DNA from: Stenotrophomonas sp. Ste86
Lineage (GTDB): Bacteria; Pseudomonadota; Gammaproteobacteria; Xanthomonadales; Xanthomonadaceae
DNA length: 64,000 bases
Assembly (NCBI RefSeq): GCF_024519465.1
Contig: NZ_JALJRW010000004.1
Span: forward strand, 124,001-188,000
Reading direction: 5' to 3'
Part shown: piece after piece, positions 45,193-54,255 of the stretch
Layout of the letters: each line of letters opens with the position of its first letter
How positions within the stretch are numbered: position 1 is the first letter of the stretch
Made by a program: the position numbers and the translations under genes
Notes under the pieces: generated by a model
What the model saw: only the letters and a program-made list of their open reading frames with translations
Databases searched by the model: none
Told to the model about the DNA's origin: nothing

Positions 45193-46665
45193 CTACTCCT
45201 TGGCCTTGCTGCGGTAATCCAGCGGCGGCGCGGTGCGCTCCAGCAACGGCACATAGCGGAAACCGGCGCCACGTCGGTGTTCGAATTCCTGCCTGGCCTG
45301 CGCCACCGTCTGCGGTGACTGCAGCAGCGTCACCGCGGTCAGCGCTAGCACGCGCGCGGCATTGAGCGCGCCCTTCGTACCAATCGGCGCCCCCGAGGCG
45401 GCCACCGCCTGCCAGCTGTGTGCCGGTGTACCCGGGACCCAGGTGGCGGTACTCAGACCAACGGTCGGCACATTCCAGCTGACATCGCCGACATCGGTGG
45501 ACGCCCCACCGGCCTGCTCGGCGCTGTAGGGCTCCAGGGATGCGGCGCTTTCCAGCGCAGGGCGCTGCGGCAGGCTTTGCTGCAGTTGCCGCGCGAATGC
45601 GGTATCGGCGGCGTCGTAGATCACCCCACCCACCTGCTGCAGCGAACGCTGCATGACCTGGCCCAACACATCGTTGGGCAGCAGCGAGTACACGCCACCG
45701 GTAGACTCGAATGTCGCCTCGGTGCCGGTGCCCATCGCCGCGCCGCGCGCGGCCAGCTGCAGGCGCGCGATCACATCGCGTACCACGGCCGGATCGACAT
45801 GGCGCACGTAGTAATAGGCTTCGGCCGCGTCGGGCACCACGTTGGGGGCCGCGCCGCCATTGCTGATCACGTAATGGATGCGCGTGCCGTCGGGCACGTG
45901 CTCGCGCATCATGTTGGCCATGTAGTTGAGCGCCTCCACCCCGTCGAGCGCCGAACGTCCGCGATCCGGCGCGAGCGCGGCATGCGCGGCAATGCCCTTG
46001 AAGCGGAATTTACCGCTGATGTTGGCCAGGCTGGTGCCTTGGGCGGCAGAGTTGGCCGAGGCCGGGTGCCAGTGCAGGGCCACGTCGACGTCGTCAAACA
46101 GACCCGCACGGGTCAGGTAGACCTTGCCACTTCCGCCCTCCTCGGCGGGAGTGCCGTACACGCGGATCTCGCCGTCGCTGCCGCTGGCCTTCAGCCACTG
46201 CGCCACGGCCTGCGCGGCCCCGACCACGGCCGCACCGAACAGGTTGTGGCCGCACGCCTGCCCGGCGTCCTGGCCATTGATCGGGCTGCGTGTCGGCACG
46301 GCGGCCTGCGCCATACCCGGCAGCGCATCCATCTCGGCCAGCAGCGCGATCACCGGGCCCTTGCCACGATGCCCGTAACGGGCGACGAATGCGGTTGGCA
46401 TGCCGGCGACGCCCGCTTCGATGCGGAAGCCGGCCTTGCGCAGCTCCTGCTGCAGCAGCGCGGAGGACTGCGTTTCCTGGTAGCCCAGCTCCGGCGTCGC
46501 CCACAGTGCGCGGCCCACCTCGGCCTGCCGGCCCGCGTAGGCATCCACGGCTGCCAGCACGCGGTCCGGTGCGTCTGCAGCGACTGCAGGCATGGCCAGC
46601 GCCGTGGCCATCAGCGCCAGCACGAAGCGCGCGCGCAGGCGCCGAGGATCAGTAGAAGCGGACAT
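45193..46665 (-). CDS. Exported M20-family amidohydrolase (AbgB-like)
   Basis: 490 aa from ATG 46665 (signal peptide ends PAVAA). Metal ligands are LLAEMDALPG (Asp), GQACGHNLFG (His), TPAEEGGSGK (Glu pair), ALHWHPA (His) and the late PAHSWQ (His). Members of this branch hydrolyse p-aminobenzoyl-glutamate, N-acyl amino acids or indole-acetyl conjugates. The start overlaps the end of the upstream amidohydrolase gene by 17 bp, making it the last gene of the five-gene operon. Export implies that the substrate is cleaved in the periplasm after receptor-mediated uptake. Confidence 0.88.
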   Translation of the reverse strand: MSASTDPRRLRARFVLALMATALAMPAVAADAPDRVLAAVDAYAGRQAEVGRALWATPELGYQETQSSALLQQELRKAGFRIEAGVAGMPTAFVARYGHRGKGPVIALLAEMDALPGMAQAAVPTRSPINGQDAGQACGHNLFGAAVVGAAQAVAQWLKASGSDGEIRVYGTPAEEGGSGKVYLTRAGLFDDVDVALHWHPASANSAAQGTSLANISGKFRFKGIAAHAALAPDRGRSALDGVEALNYMANMMREHVPDGTRIHYVISNGGAAPNVVPDAAEAYYYVRHVDPAVVRDVIARLQLAARGAAMGTGTEATFESTGGVYSLLPNDVLGQVMQRSLQQVGGVIYDAADTAFARQLQQSLPQRPALESAASLEPYSAEQAGGASTDVGDVSWNVPTVGLSTATWVPGTPAHSWQAVAASGAPIGTKGALNAARVLALTAVTLLQSPQTVAQARQEFEHRRGAGFRYVPLLERTAPPLDYRSKAKE

Positions 46666-48469
46666 TGTCGATCTCGAACCAGATCTTCGCGCCGGCCGAG
46701 CCGGTGCCGGAGAACACCAGCTGTTGCACGTCGTTACCGCGCCACGTCGGCAGCGGCCCCTTCGCGCGATACGGCGGCTGGCCCTGCAGCGCAGTGAACG
46801 GAATTTCCAGCGTCTGCCAGCCACCGCTGGCAGCGACCGGCGCGATCCAGCGACGGCCGCCCAGTCCACGCGCCTCCAGCGTCAGCGTCGCATCGCCGCG
46901 TACATCCACGCGCACGCCCCGCCAGCCGCGCAGGTCTACCGGCGCCACCGAGCCACGGCTCAGCGGCAGGATCACCGCCGCATACGCATCATCCTTGCTG
47001 GACAGCTTGGCCTGCATCGACAACGCCTTGCCGCCCTGCTCGCGGTCGATCACCGTGGTGACCTGCACGGTGCGGTCGTTGCCGCCGTCGGCGTCGTCGT
47101 TGCGCAGCGTATCCAGCGCGGTGCGTTGATCAGCGCGCTCGACGTCATCGACCAGCGCCGCGATGCGCAGCGGCGGCAGCGATTCGGCGCGGTTGCCGGC
47201 AGGCAGCTTCACCCCCTTGCCCACCACCTGTCGACCGGCCACGTACACCTGCTCGGTGTTGCGCACATCGCTGATGCGCTCCCACGGCCGCCCCTTGACC
47301 AGCAGCAGATCCGCGCGTTTGCCCACTTCGATGCGGCCGCGATCGTCCAGTGCCAGCGCTTCGGCGCTGGCACTGGTGCCGGCAACCAGGGCTTCGCCGG
47401 GGGTCAGCCCGGCCTGCACGAACAGTTCCAGCTCGCGCAGGGTGGAGGCGCCGTGCGGCGTGCCGGTCATCCCGGCATCGGTGCCCAGCACGATCGGAAT
47501 GCCGGCATCGTGCAGGGCCTTGACGTTGCGCAGCGCATTGGCAAAGTTCGCCTCGCGCTGGCGGTAGGCCTCGGTGCCCGCGCGGGCCTTGCCGCTGCCA
47601 TCCACGCGCTCGGGCAGGTACACCGCCAACGAGGGCGAATAGCGCGTGCCGTGCGCCTTCATCAACGCGATCAGCTCGGCATCGGCCGGGCCGTCCTGCA
47701 CGCTGTGCGCCAACGCATCCACGCCGGCCCGCGCGGCGGTCTTGCCGCGCTTGACCATCACCGTGTGGGTGAACACGCGCAGCTGCTGGCGGTGCGCCTC
47801 TTCCACGAGTGCGGCGAGGGTGTCCTCATCCATGCTGCTGTTGTCGGCTGCATTGGAATACCGCCAGCCGTCGGTGAAGGCCTTGATGAAGTCCGGCTTG
47901 TAGGCCGCCACCTGCTTGACCGCCGCCGTGGCCGATGCCGGCGAGTTGACCCAACGCGTGGTGTTCTCATCGCCCCAATCCGCGCCATGGCCGAGGGGCG
48001 TGCTCATTCGCGCGGCGAACTTCACATCCGGTGCGGCGATGCTGTGCAACCAGGCGCGGCGCGGTGCGTAGGCTTCAGGCGGCTGGTGGAAGTCGCTGAC
48101 CGTGGTGACCCCGGCAGCGAGATAACGGTTGGCGATCTGCGGCAACGTCGATGGCTGCGCGTTCGGGGTCCAGTGGGTGTGCAGGTCGAACAACCCAGGC
48201 AACAGCGCCTGGCCCTTCGCATCGACCTGCCGGGTATGCGCCGGCGCCTTCAGGTCGGCCCCGATCGCGGCGATGCGGCCGCCCTGCACCAGCACGCTGG
48301 CTGCATAGGGCGCGCGTCCGGTGCCATCGAAAATCATCGCATTGCGGATCAGCACGTCATCGTCGGCGGCACTGGCCACCTGCATCGCCTGGCCACTGGC
48401 CAGCAGCAGGCCGGTCAACAGTGCCAGCCGACGGACGCGGCGCAGGGTGGACATCGAGGTCGGTTTCAT
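46649..48469 (-). CDS. Exported metal-dependent amidohydrolase with C-terminal beta-sandwich (CIA30-like) domain
   Basis: 606 aa from ATG 48469 (AGGA 7 nt upstream). Signal peptide, then an imidazolonepropionase/prolidase-like amidohydrolase (about 40-430): DLHTHW, YKPDFIKAF with a candidate carboxylated lysine, THTVMVK, ALAHSVQ and GTDAGMTG. Residues 440-606 form an extra beta-rich domain ending WFEIDNVRFY, resembling the CIA30/CBM11-type jelly roll. The fusion is unusual. The family includes exported Xaa-Pro dipeptidases and organophosphate acid or amide hydrolases. It lies 13 bp after fecR-like and overlaps the M20 gene. Confidence 0.87.
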   Translation of the reverse strand: MKPTSMSTLRRVRRLALLTGLLLASGQAMQVASAADDDVLIRNAMIFDGTGRAPYAASVLVQGGRIAAIGADLKAPAHTRQVDAKGQALLPGLFDLHTHWTPNAQPSTLPQIANRYLAAGVTTVSDFHQPPEAYAPRRAWLHSIAAPDVKFAARMSTPLGHGADWGDENTTRWVNSPASATAAVKQVAAYKPDFIKAFTDGWRYSNAADNSSMDEDTLAALVEEAHRQQLRVFTHTVMVKRGKTAARAGVDALAHSVQDGPADAELIALMKAHGTRYSPSLAVYLPERVDGSGKARAGTEAYRQREANFANALRNVKALHDAGIPIVLGTDAGMTGTPHGASTLRELELFVQAGLTPGEALVAGTSASAEALALDDRGRIEVGKRADLLLVKGRPWERISDVRNTEQVYVAGRQVVGKGVKLPAGNRAESLPPLRIAALVDDVERADQRTALDTLRNDDADGGNDRTVQVTTVIDREQGGKALSMQAKLSSKDDAYAAVILPLSRGSVAPVDLRGWRGVRVDVRGDATLTLEARGLGGRRWIAPVAASGGWQTLEIPFTALQGQPPYRAKGPLPTWRGNDVQQLVFSGTGSAGAKIWFEIDNVRFY

Positions 48470-48482
48470 GGGGCGTCCTGGT

Positions 48483-49484
48483 TCATTGCAGTGAGCGCGG
48501 CGCGCTGTAGGCGGCGTTGTGCGGTGCCCGCAGCCAGACATCGTTGCCCTCCTGCTCCACCGCCAGCCCCAGGCTGAGCGCGACGCTGCGCGCGAAACCG
48601 ATCGGGTCGTTGGCCGAGTAAAGGCCGACGATGCGGCGGCTGCCGACCAGCGGGTCGTCGATCATGATGCGCACATCGCTGTAGCGCAGGAACTGCGCCG
48701 CCGCCACCGACAGCGTGTCGCCGTTGAAGGACAGCATCCCCTCGCGCCACGCCAGCTGGTGGTCCAGGTCATCGTGCTCGACGCTCTCGATGCGGATGCC
48801 GTGGGTGCGGTTGGCCAGCGCGCGGTGGTTGGCCTGCAGCCGGGTCGGTGCGATCGCGCCACTGGCATTGGCCACATCGACGATGCCCTCGCGCACCAGT
48901 ACCTCCACCCCGCGTGTGCGCTGCTCGTTGAGGCTGACCGAGAAGCTGGTGCCCACGGCGGTCACGGCGGTATCGCGCGCCACCACCACGAAGGGGCGCG
49001 CGCGGTTCTTGGCGACATCGAACAGCGCCTCACCGCGCAGCAGGGTGATTTCGCGACGCTGCGCGGTGTAGTGCACCCGCACCGCCGCGCCCGAATCCAG
49101 GGTCACTGCCGAACCATCGGCCAGTGGCACACGCAGGATCTCGCCCTTGCGGGTCAGGTGGTAATCACCGGCATCGCTGTGCTCATGCACGCCCAGCGCC
49201 AGCAGGCACAAGCTGGCGGCGAGCCCGAACGCCCATTGCAGGGGCGGTCGCGGCCGCGCTGCGCGGGTGGCGGGCGGTACGCGGTCGGCACTGCCCAGCG
49301 CGCGTGCGCGTCCGGTACGCGCATACACCGCGTGTGCCCGCGCGTAGGCGCCGAAGTGGCGGCGGTCGGCCTCCAGCCAGCGGTCGCGCTCGGCCAGCTC
49401 GGCCGGCTCCAGTGCACCGCGATCTTCGCGGGCCACCCAGCGGGCGGCCTGGTCATCGATCGGGTTTTCAGCGGCGCCTTGCAT
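48483..49484 (-). CDS. FecR-family anti-sigma factor / transmembrane sensor
   Basis: 333 aa from ATG 49484 with GGAGG 7 nt upstream. Cytoplasmic N-terminal anti-sigma part (DDQAARWVAREDRGALE, then RDRWLEADRRHFGAYARA), one transmembrane helix (about 85-102, WAFGLAASLCLLALGV), then a periplasmic FecR domain (ADGSAVTLDSGAAVRV, LLRGEALFDVAK) and a C-terminal DUF4974/STN-like domain that contacts receptor signalling domains. It overlaps the sigma factor gene by 17 bp. Confidence 0.92.
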   Translation of the reverse strand: MQGAAENPIDDQAARWVAREDRGALEPAELAERDRWLEADRRHFGAYARAHAVYARTGRARALGSADRVPPATRAARPRPPLQWAFGLAASLCLLALGVHEHSDAGDYHLTRKGEILRVPLADGSAVTLDSGAAVRVHYTAQRREITLLRGEALFDVAKNRARPFVVVARDTAVTAVGTSFSVSLNEQRTRGVEVLVREGIVDVANASGAIAPTRLQANHRALANRTHGIRIESVEHDDLDHQLAWREGMLSFNGDTLSVAAAQFLRYSDVRIMIDDPLVGSRRIVGLYSANDPIGFARSVALSLGLAVEQEGNDVWLRAPHNAAYSAPRSLQ

Positions 49485-50052
49485 GGACGGCCTCCGTATT
49501 GTCCGGTTTCCCTGTGGACCCTGCATCACCCGCATCCTGTTTCATCGACTCCATCAACAACCGAATACCCTTGCAAACGTGCTTTTCCACCGTGTTCTCG
49601 CTGATCTGCATTCGCTCGGCGATCTCGCGTTGCGAGAAGCCTTCCACGCGCCGCAGGATGAAGGCCTGGCGGCACTTGTCCGGCAGCTGCGCGATCAGCG
49701 CGGTGACCTTGTTGAGTTCCTGGCGCGAAGACGCCAGCCGTTCCGGTGAAGCATCCTCACCGGTGATCGGCAGCCGATCGAAGTCGGCCACCATGTCCAT
49801 CGATACCACCTGGGCGCGACGCAACTGTTGCAGCACCACCGATTGCGCCACCTGGTAGACGTAGGCACGCGGTTGCCGCACGTGCGACACGTCGGCCAGC
49901 GCCGCCAGGATCGCGTAGGTCTCCTGCACCACATCGTCCACGTCCTGCGCCTGCGCCATGCGCCGCCGCAGCCAGTCGCGCAGGCCCCGCTCGTACGGCA
50001 GGACATGCTCGGCCAACCACAACGCCCGCTCTGCTGCCAATGTTGCGCCCAT
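49468..50052 (-). CDS. ECF sigma factor, FecI-type
   Basis: 194 aa. Region 2 (DWLRRRMAQAQDVDDVVQET) and region 4 (LPDKCRQAFILRRVEGFSQREIAERM-type) are intact, with an ISENTVEKH recognition helix of the FecI class. It is controlled by the overlapping FecR-like protein and probably activates the receptor operon. It lies 61 bp behind the receptor gene, so order is receptor-sigma-antisigma rather than the usual sigma first. Confidence 0.92.
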   Translation of the reverse strand: MGATLAAERALWLAEHVLPYERGLRDWLRRRMAQAQDVDDVVQETYAILAALADVSHVRQPRAYVYQVAQSVVLQQLRRAQVVSMDMVADFDRLPITGEDASPERLASSRQELNKVTALIAQLPDKCRQAFILRRVEGFSQREIAERMQISENTVEKHVCKGIRLLMESMKQDAGDAGSTGKPDNTEAVHARRR

Positions 50053-50113
50053 TCAAACTCCTGCTGCGCTGCCCGGCATTGGCCGGGCAGCGATGTAAGG
50101 ATGAAACCGCGGA

Positions 50114-53100
50114 TCAGAACGCCTTGGTCACGCTCGCATACCAGTAACGCGGGTAGGCCTGGTACACCGCCGAGGAATACCCGTAGCTGTCATCGGACAC
50201 CGGCGGCCGCTTGTCGGCGATGTTGTTGGCGCCCAGCTTGACCGACACCCCGTTGAACACGCCCTCGCGGTTGAAATCGTACTTGACGAAGGCGTTGGCC
50301 AGGGTCTGCGACGTCACCGTCCACGGCGTGCCATCGGCCAGGGTCAGGCTGGTTTCATGGTAGCTGCTGGCATAGCGCGCGCTCGCCCCGACGGTGATGT
50401 TCTGGTACCGCCAGGTGAGATTGCCGCTCCATTTCCACTGCGGGTTGCCGCCGTCACCGATCAGGTCGCCGCCCCCGGTGATGGCGATCGAAGGATCGAC
50501 CAGGCCGGTGGCCTTGGCGTCTTCCAGTGCCTGCAATGCCGGCGAACGATCGCGGTAGAACTCGATCAGGCGGGTGCCGTTGATGCCGATGTCGAAGCGG
50601 CCGACGCGGGTTTCCGGCGACGTCCAGGCCATGCTGTAGTCCACCCCGCGCACGGTCTGCGGCTGCATGTTGACGTACTGGTCGGTGACATAGAGCACCT
50701 TGCCGGCCGGGTCCAGACCGGTGCCGGCGAAGCGGGCAATGTCATCGGCGGTCGGTGCGGCACGCACCACGTTGGCATTGCTGCCGCCCTGCTGGCGCAG
50801 CAGGTAGTCCAGGATCAGTCCGTTGCCTTCGCCGAACAGGCCGATGATGCCTTCCTGCGCGTACTTGTAGTAATCCACCGCGAAGGTGAAGCGGCCGAAG
50901 TCTTCCGGAATGAACTGCGGCTGGAACACGATGCCGGCACTGGTGTTGGTCGAGGTTTCCGGCTTGAGGTCCGGGTTGCCCGATCGCCGCGCGGTGGTGG
51001 AGGAACGGTAGGTGGTGCCACAGGCGTTGATCGAGGCCAGCGCGCCGGAGCGCACATCGGCTTCGCACTGGATGTAATCGGTGCGCGTGTTGGAGCGGCT
51101 GACCACCGTGGCGTTGACCTGTTCCAGGTTCGGCGCGCGGAAGCCCTTGGCCCACGATGCCCGCACCGTCAGCCCGTCGACCACCGTCCAGCCCAGCGCC
51201 AGTTTCGGCTTGGTGACGTTGCCGAAATCGCTGTAGTGCTCGGCGCGACCGGCCACCTGCAGGTCCAGCGCGCGCACCAGCGGAATGCCCATCTCACGCG
51301 ATACCAGTGGCACCGAGAATTCGGCGAACAGGCCGGCGACGGTGCGCGAGCCTTCAGTGTCCGGGGTCGGGCTGACGCCGTACATGTCGCTGGGATAGGC
51401 GATGCCGGTGATGCGGTCGGTGTAGGTAAGTGTACCGTCCACGCGGGCATCGCGGTCGTCGCGCTGGGTTTCGCGACGCACTTCCAGCCCGGTGGCCATG
51501 CCGACATCGCCGGCCCAGGTGCGGAACAGGTCCGGACGCGAAGCCTTGATGTCCCACAGGTACAGCTCGGTCTGGCTCTTGCGCGTGGCCTTGTAGAAGA
51601 AGCTGTCGAGCTTGCTGTAGTCGTTGCAGCCGCCGCAGAACGGGTTGTAGGCCGCCGACGTGGCATCGGCCAGCGCCTGCTGGAACAGGGTCATGCTGAC
51701 CGCATCCTGGGTGTCCACCACCTTGGCCTTGGAATACAGTGCCGCCGTTTCCCAGTCGAAGCCGAAGTGGAACCCGCGCAGGCCGCCGAGCGCACGCAGC
51801 TGGGTGTTTTTCACCTCGATCTGGGTAGGACGCTCGAAGCGGTAGCTGCTGATGCTGACCGGAATACCGCCTGCGGCGACGTTGAGATTGGCCAGCCGGT
51901 TCGGGTTGACGCTGCCGTCGGGCAGGCGGGTGGCACCGAAGGGGTTCCAGTAACTGCTGGCAGCCACGGTCATCGGCAGCGCGGCGATGGTGTTGACGCC
52001 CGATTGCAGGCTGCGCGCCTCCGACTGGTACCAGCCAGCTTCGCCGAAGGCGGTGATGCCGTTGTCGAAATCATGCTTGCCGGTCAGGAACAGATTGACC
52101 CGGCGCACGTCCGGGGTGATCGACAGCGGGAACTGCGCCTGCTGGTTGTCCAGCAGGTTACGGTCGGCACCGGCAGTGGCCTTGCTGCCGGACTGCACGC
52201 ACAGGCCCTGGCCAAGGCTGGCGTTGCAGCCTTCGTTGGTACCGGGCTGTACATGGAACGCGCCGGCGGCAGTGGTCAGGAAGGTGGTGCCCTGGCGCAC
52301 GCGCGGACCGATCGCGGTGAAGTTGCCCCACGGGCTGTTGCTGTTGCGGTTGTCGGTGCCGCTGAGCCCTTCGAACGGGGTGCCGACGAAATCGGCGGCG
52401 CGGTCGGCGCTGCGGGTCCAGTCCTGGTCCAGCGAGTTCAGGCCGGTGGTGGTGTAGTAGTTGAACGCCAGGGTGACATTGCTGCGCAGGTCGTCGGAAT
52501 TCCTGCCAACCAGGCCATTGATGCCCAGATCGCGCAGATTGGTGCCCTCGCCGATCCCACGCTGCACGCTGACGGTGCCGCCGTGGACGTCGTCGCGCAG
52601 CACGTTGTTGACCACACCGGCCACCGCGTCGGTGCCGTAGATGGCCGCCGCGCCGTCGAGCAGGACTTCAACGCGACGCAGGTTGGCGACCGGGACGGTA
52701 TTGGCGTTGTAGGTCAGCACCGGGACGAGGTTGCCGTCGGCCTGGCTGGTGGGGTGGACCACGGTGCGTCGGCCGTTGATCAGCAGCAGCGTGTTGCCCA
52801 CACCCAGGCCGCGCAGGTTGACCGAGGCGATGTCGCCGCGGGCGTAGTTGGAGCTGTTGCCGCCGTTGGTGCCACTGAAGGACACATCGCCCATCTGCGG
52901 AATGGAGCGGTACAACTCGTCGCCGGATACCGCGCCGGTGGCCTCGATCTGTTCGGCCTGGAGCGTGGCGACCGGCAGCAGGGCAGCGGTTTTTGCGCCC
53001 TTGATCTGGGTGCCGACGACAGTGACCGAATCAAGCGTGACCGGCACATCGCGGGCCGGTTCGGCCGGCGGCGGCTCGGCGGCGACGGTGCTGGCCGAGG

Positions 53101-53473
53101 ACTGCGCAGCCAGCAGCGCGCCCGAACCCAATGAGGCGAGCAGCGGACGATCGGCACGCAGTGTAATGGTACGGCCATCATCGGAAGCCACACTGAGCCC
53201 GGTCCCGACCAACAGCTGGCCCAGCGCCTGACGGGCGTCCATCTGGCCCTTGAGCGCGGGGACGGCAGCGGCTTTTTCGCGGTCGCCGACGGCCGGGCTG
53301 ATGATCTGGATGCCCGCCTGTCGCGCGAACTCCGGCAATGCGTCTTCGATACGCCCCCCGGCGATATCGAAACTGGCCTGCTGTGCCAGCGCGGGCGTGA
53401 CCATGCCCAGCACCGACACCATCAGGCCTCCGCGGATGGCGCGGGCCAATGGCTGCAACTTGTACGAACGCAT
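50114..53473 (-). CDS. TonB-dependent receptor with N-terminal STN signalling domain
   Basis: 1119 aa from ATG 53473 (GGGGAAG upstream). Signal peptide ends PALAQ; STN (secretin/TonB short N-terminus) domain about 30-110 (FDIAGGRIEDALPEFARQAG); linker; TonB box region DSVTVVGTQI; plug (VNLRGLGVGNTLLLINGRR, VEVLLDGAAAIYGTDAVAGV); large barrel ending RYWYASVTKAF. STN domains transmit ligand occupancy to FecR. The barrel is longer than for siderophore receptors and resembles receptors for peptides or plant-derived molecules. First gene of the block. Confidence 0.93.
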   Translation of the reverse strand: MRSYKLQPLARAIRGGLMVSVLGMVTPALAQQASFDIAGGRIEDALPEFARQAGIQIISPAVGDREKAAAVPALKGQMDARQALGQLLVGTGLSVASDDGRTITLRADRPLLASLGSGALLAAQSSASTVAAEPPPAEPARDVPVTLDSVTVVGTQIKGAKTAALLPVATLQAEQIEATGAVSGDELYRSIPQMGDVSFSGTNGGNSSNYARGDIASVNLRGLGVGNTLLLINGRRTVVHPTSQADGNLVPVLTYNANTVPVANLRRVEVLLDGAAAIYGTDAVAGVVNNVLRDDVHGGTVSVQRGIGEGTNLRDLGINGLVGRNSDDLRSNVTLAFNYYTTTGLNSLDQDWTRSADRAADFVGTPFEGLSGTDNRNSNSPWGNFTAIGPRVRQGTTFLTTAAGAFHVQPGTNEGCNASLGQGLCVQSGSKATAGADRNLLDNQQAQFPLSITPDVRRVNLFLTGKHDFDNGITAFGEAGWYQSEARSLQSGVNTIAALPMTVAASSYWNPFGATRLPDGSVNPNRLANLNVAAGGIPVSISSYRFERPTQIEVKNTQLRALGGLRGFHFGFDWETAALYSKAKVVDTQDAVSMTLFQQALADATSAAYNPFCGGCNDYSKLDSFFYKATRKSQTELYLWDIKASRPDLFRTWAGDVGMATGLEVRRETQRDDRDARVDGTLTYTDRITGIAYPSDMYGVSPTPDTEGSRTVAGLFAEFSVPLVSREMGIPLVRALDLQVAGRAEHYSDFGNVTKPKLALGWTVVDGLTVRASWAKGFRAPNLEQVNATVVSRSNTRTDYIQCEADVRSGALASINACGTTYRSSTTARRSGNPDLKPETSTNTSAGIVFQPQFIPEDFGRFTFAVDYYKYAQEGIIGLFGEGNGLILDYLLRQQGGSNANVVRAAPTADDIARFAGTGLDPAGKVLYVTDQYVNMQPQTVRGVDYSMAWTSPETRVGRFDIGINGTRLIEFYRDRSPALQALEDAKATGLVDPSIAITGGGDLIGDGGNPQWKWSGNLTWRYQNITVGASARYASSYHETSLTLADGTPWTVTSQTLANAFVKYDFNREGVFNGVSVKLGANNIADKRPPVSDDSYGYSSAVYQAYPRYWYASVTKAF

Positions 53474-53662
53474 GGATACTTCCCCGTGAAAGTGAACATG
53501 AGCGGCGATGTTTCGTACCCCCCTGAACAATCCAGATGCACCGGCGCGCGTGTTCCGCCATCGCGGTGTGGATGTTCGTTGCTCCCAGGTCGACTTTACG
53601 GGGTTCGGTTCTGGAGCGGTGAGCTGAAGAGCCGAAGCGCGCTGCTGCAGGGGTACTGCCCT

Positions 53663-53769
53663 GGGTCGGGCCGCATGGGCAGGCAGGACACGCCGTAAAC
53701 CCATCCTTGGGGGCTCGCAGGCGCCCTCCATGGCGCCTGACGGTCCCGCCTACCCACGCGCCCCAACCC
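53663..53769. repeat. Large palindromic repeat, copy B
   Basis: Degenerate copy in the long gene-free stretch 53474-54255. Arms at about 53663-53689 and 53743-53769 pair with several mismatches, while the core (GGACACGCCGT ... GGCGCCTGACGGTCCCGCC) matches copies A and C closely. It has the same orientation as copy A. Confidence 0.75.
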
Positions 53770-53850
53770 TCGACAGTTGCCGGATACGCAGGCGCGAGCG
53801 TCGGTCATTCACTGCTGTGAGCGGCGTGCAGTGCTCTGTTTGTTGATCCA

Positions 53851-53873
53851 TGCCGAGCATGGCTCGGCACTAC
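53851..53873 (-). repeat. GTAG/REP-like palindrome
   Basis: TGCCGAGCATGGCTCGGCA followed by CTAC, a reversed unit with the AGC/GCT ends changed to TGC/GCA. It sits between copies B and C of the large palindrome. Confidence 0.7.
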
Positions 53874-53965
53874 AGAGCCCTCTCCCAGCCCCCGTCTCCA
53901 TCGGTAGTCCGCCCCACTACCCGTCCATCGCCGTTGCCCTCCCAACCGCGTCCGTAACGTCTGCG

Positions 53966-54072
53966 GGGTGGGGCTGGGTGGGTTGGCGGGACCGTCAGGC
54001 GCCATGGATGGCGCCTGCGAGCCCCCATGGACGGGTTCACGGCGTGTCCCGCCAACCCACCCAGCCCCACCC
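53966..54072. repeat. Large palindromic repeat, copy C (inverted), with GC-rich tandem tract
   Basis: Perfect 27-bp arms at 53966-53992 and 54046-54072, core orientation opposite to copies A and B. It is followed at about 54096-54132 by a tandem CTGGCTCCGGCC/TTGGCC tract, matching the tandem tract beside copy A. 54073-54255 otherwise contains only the upstream region of the LEA-2-like gene. Confidence 0.85.
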
Positions 54073-54255
54073 TCCCCCAGCAACCCGGAAGCCGCGCTGG
54101 CTCCGGCCCTGGCTCCGGCCTTGGCCTTGGCCTCGAAAAAAACAATCCAACCCCCACACCCACTACCCTTTACAACACCGACCTCAACGCCGGCACAACC
54201 ACCATACGCCGTAGTATGCTTTGACCCACGCAGCACCCGCCCAAGGATTGCGCCC

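Noticed and set aside
53968-54255. N-terminal extension of the LEA-2-like gene
   Set aside because: It translates through repeat copy C and a low-complexity tract; the lipobox and ribosome site support ATG 54256.
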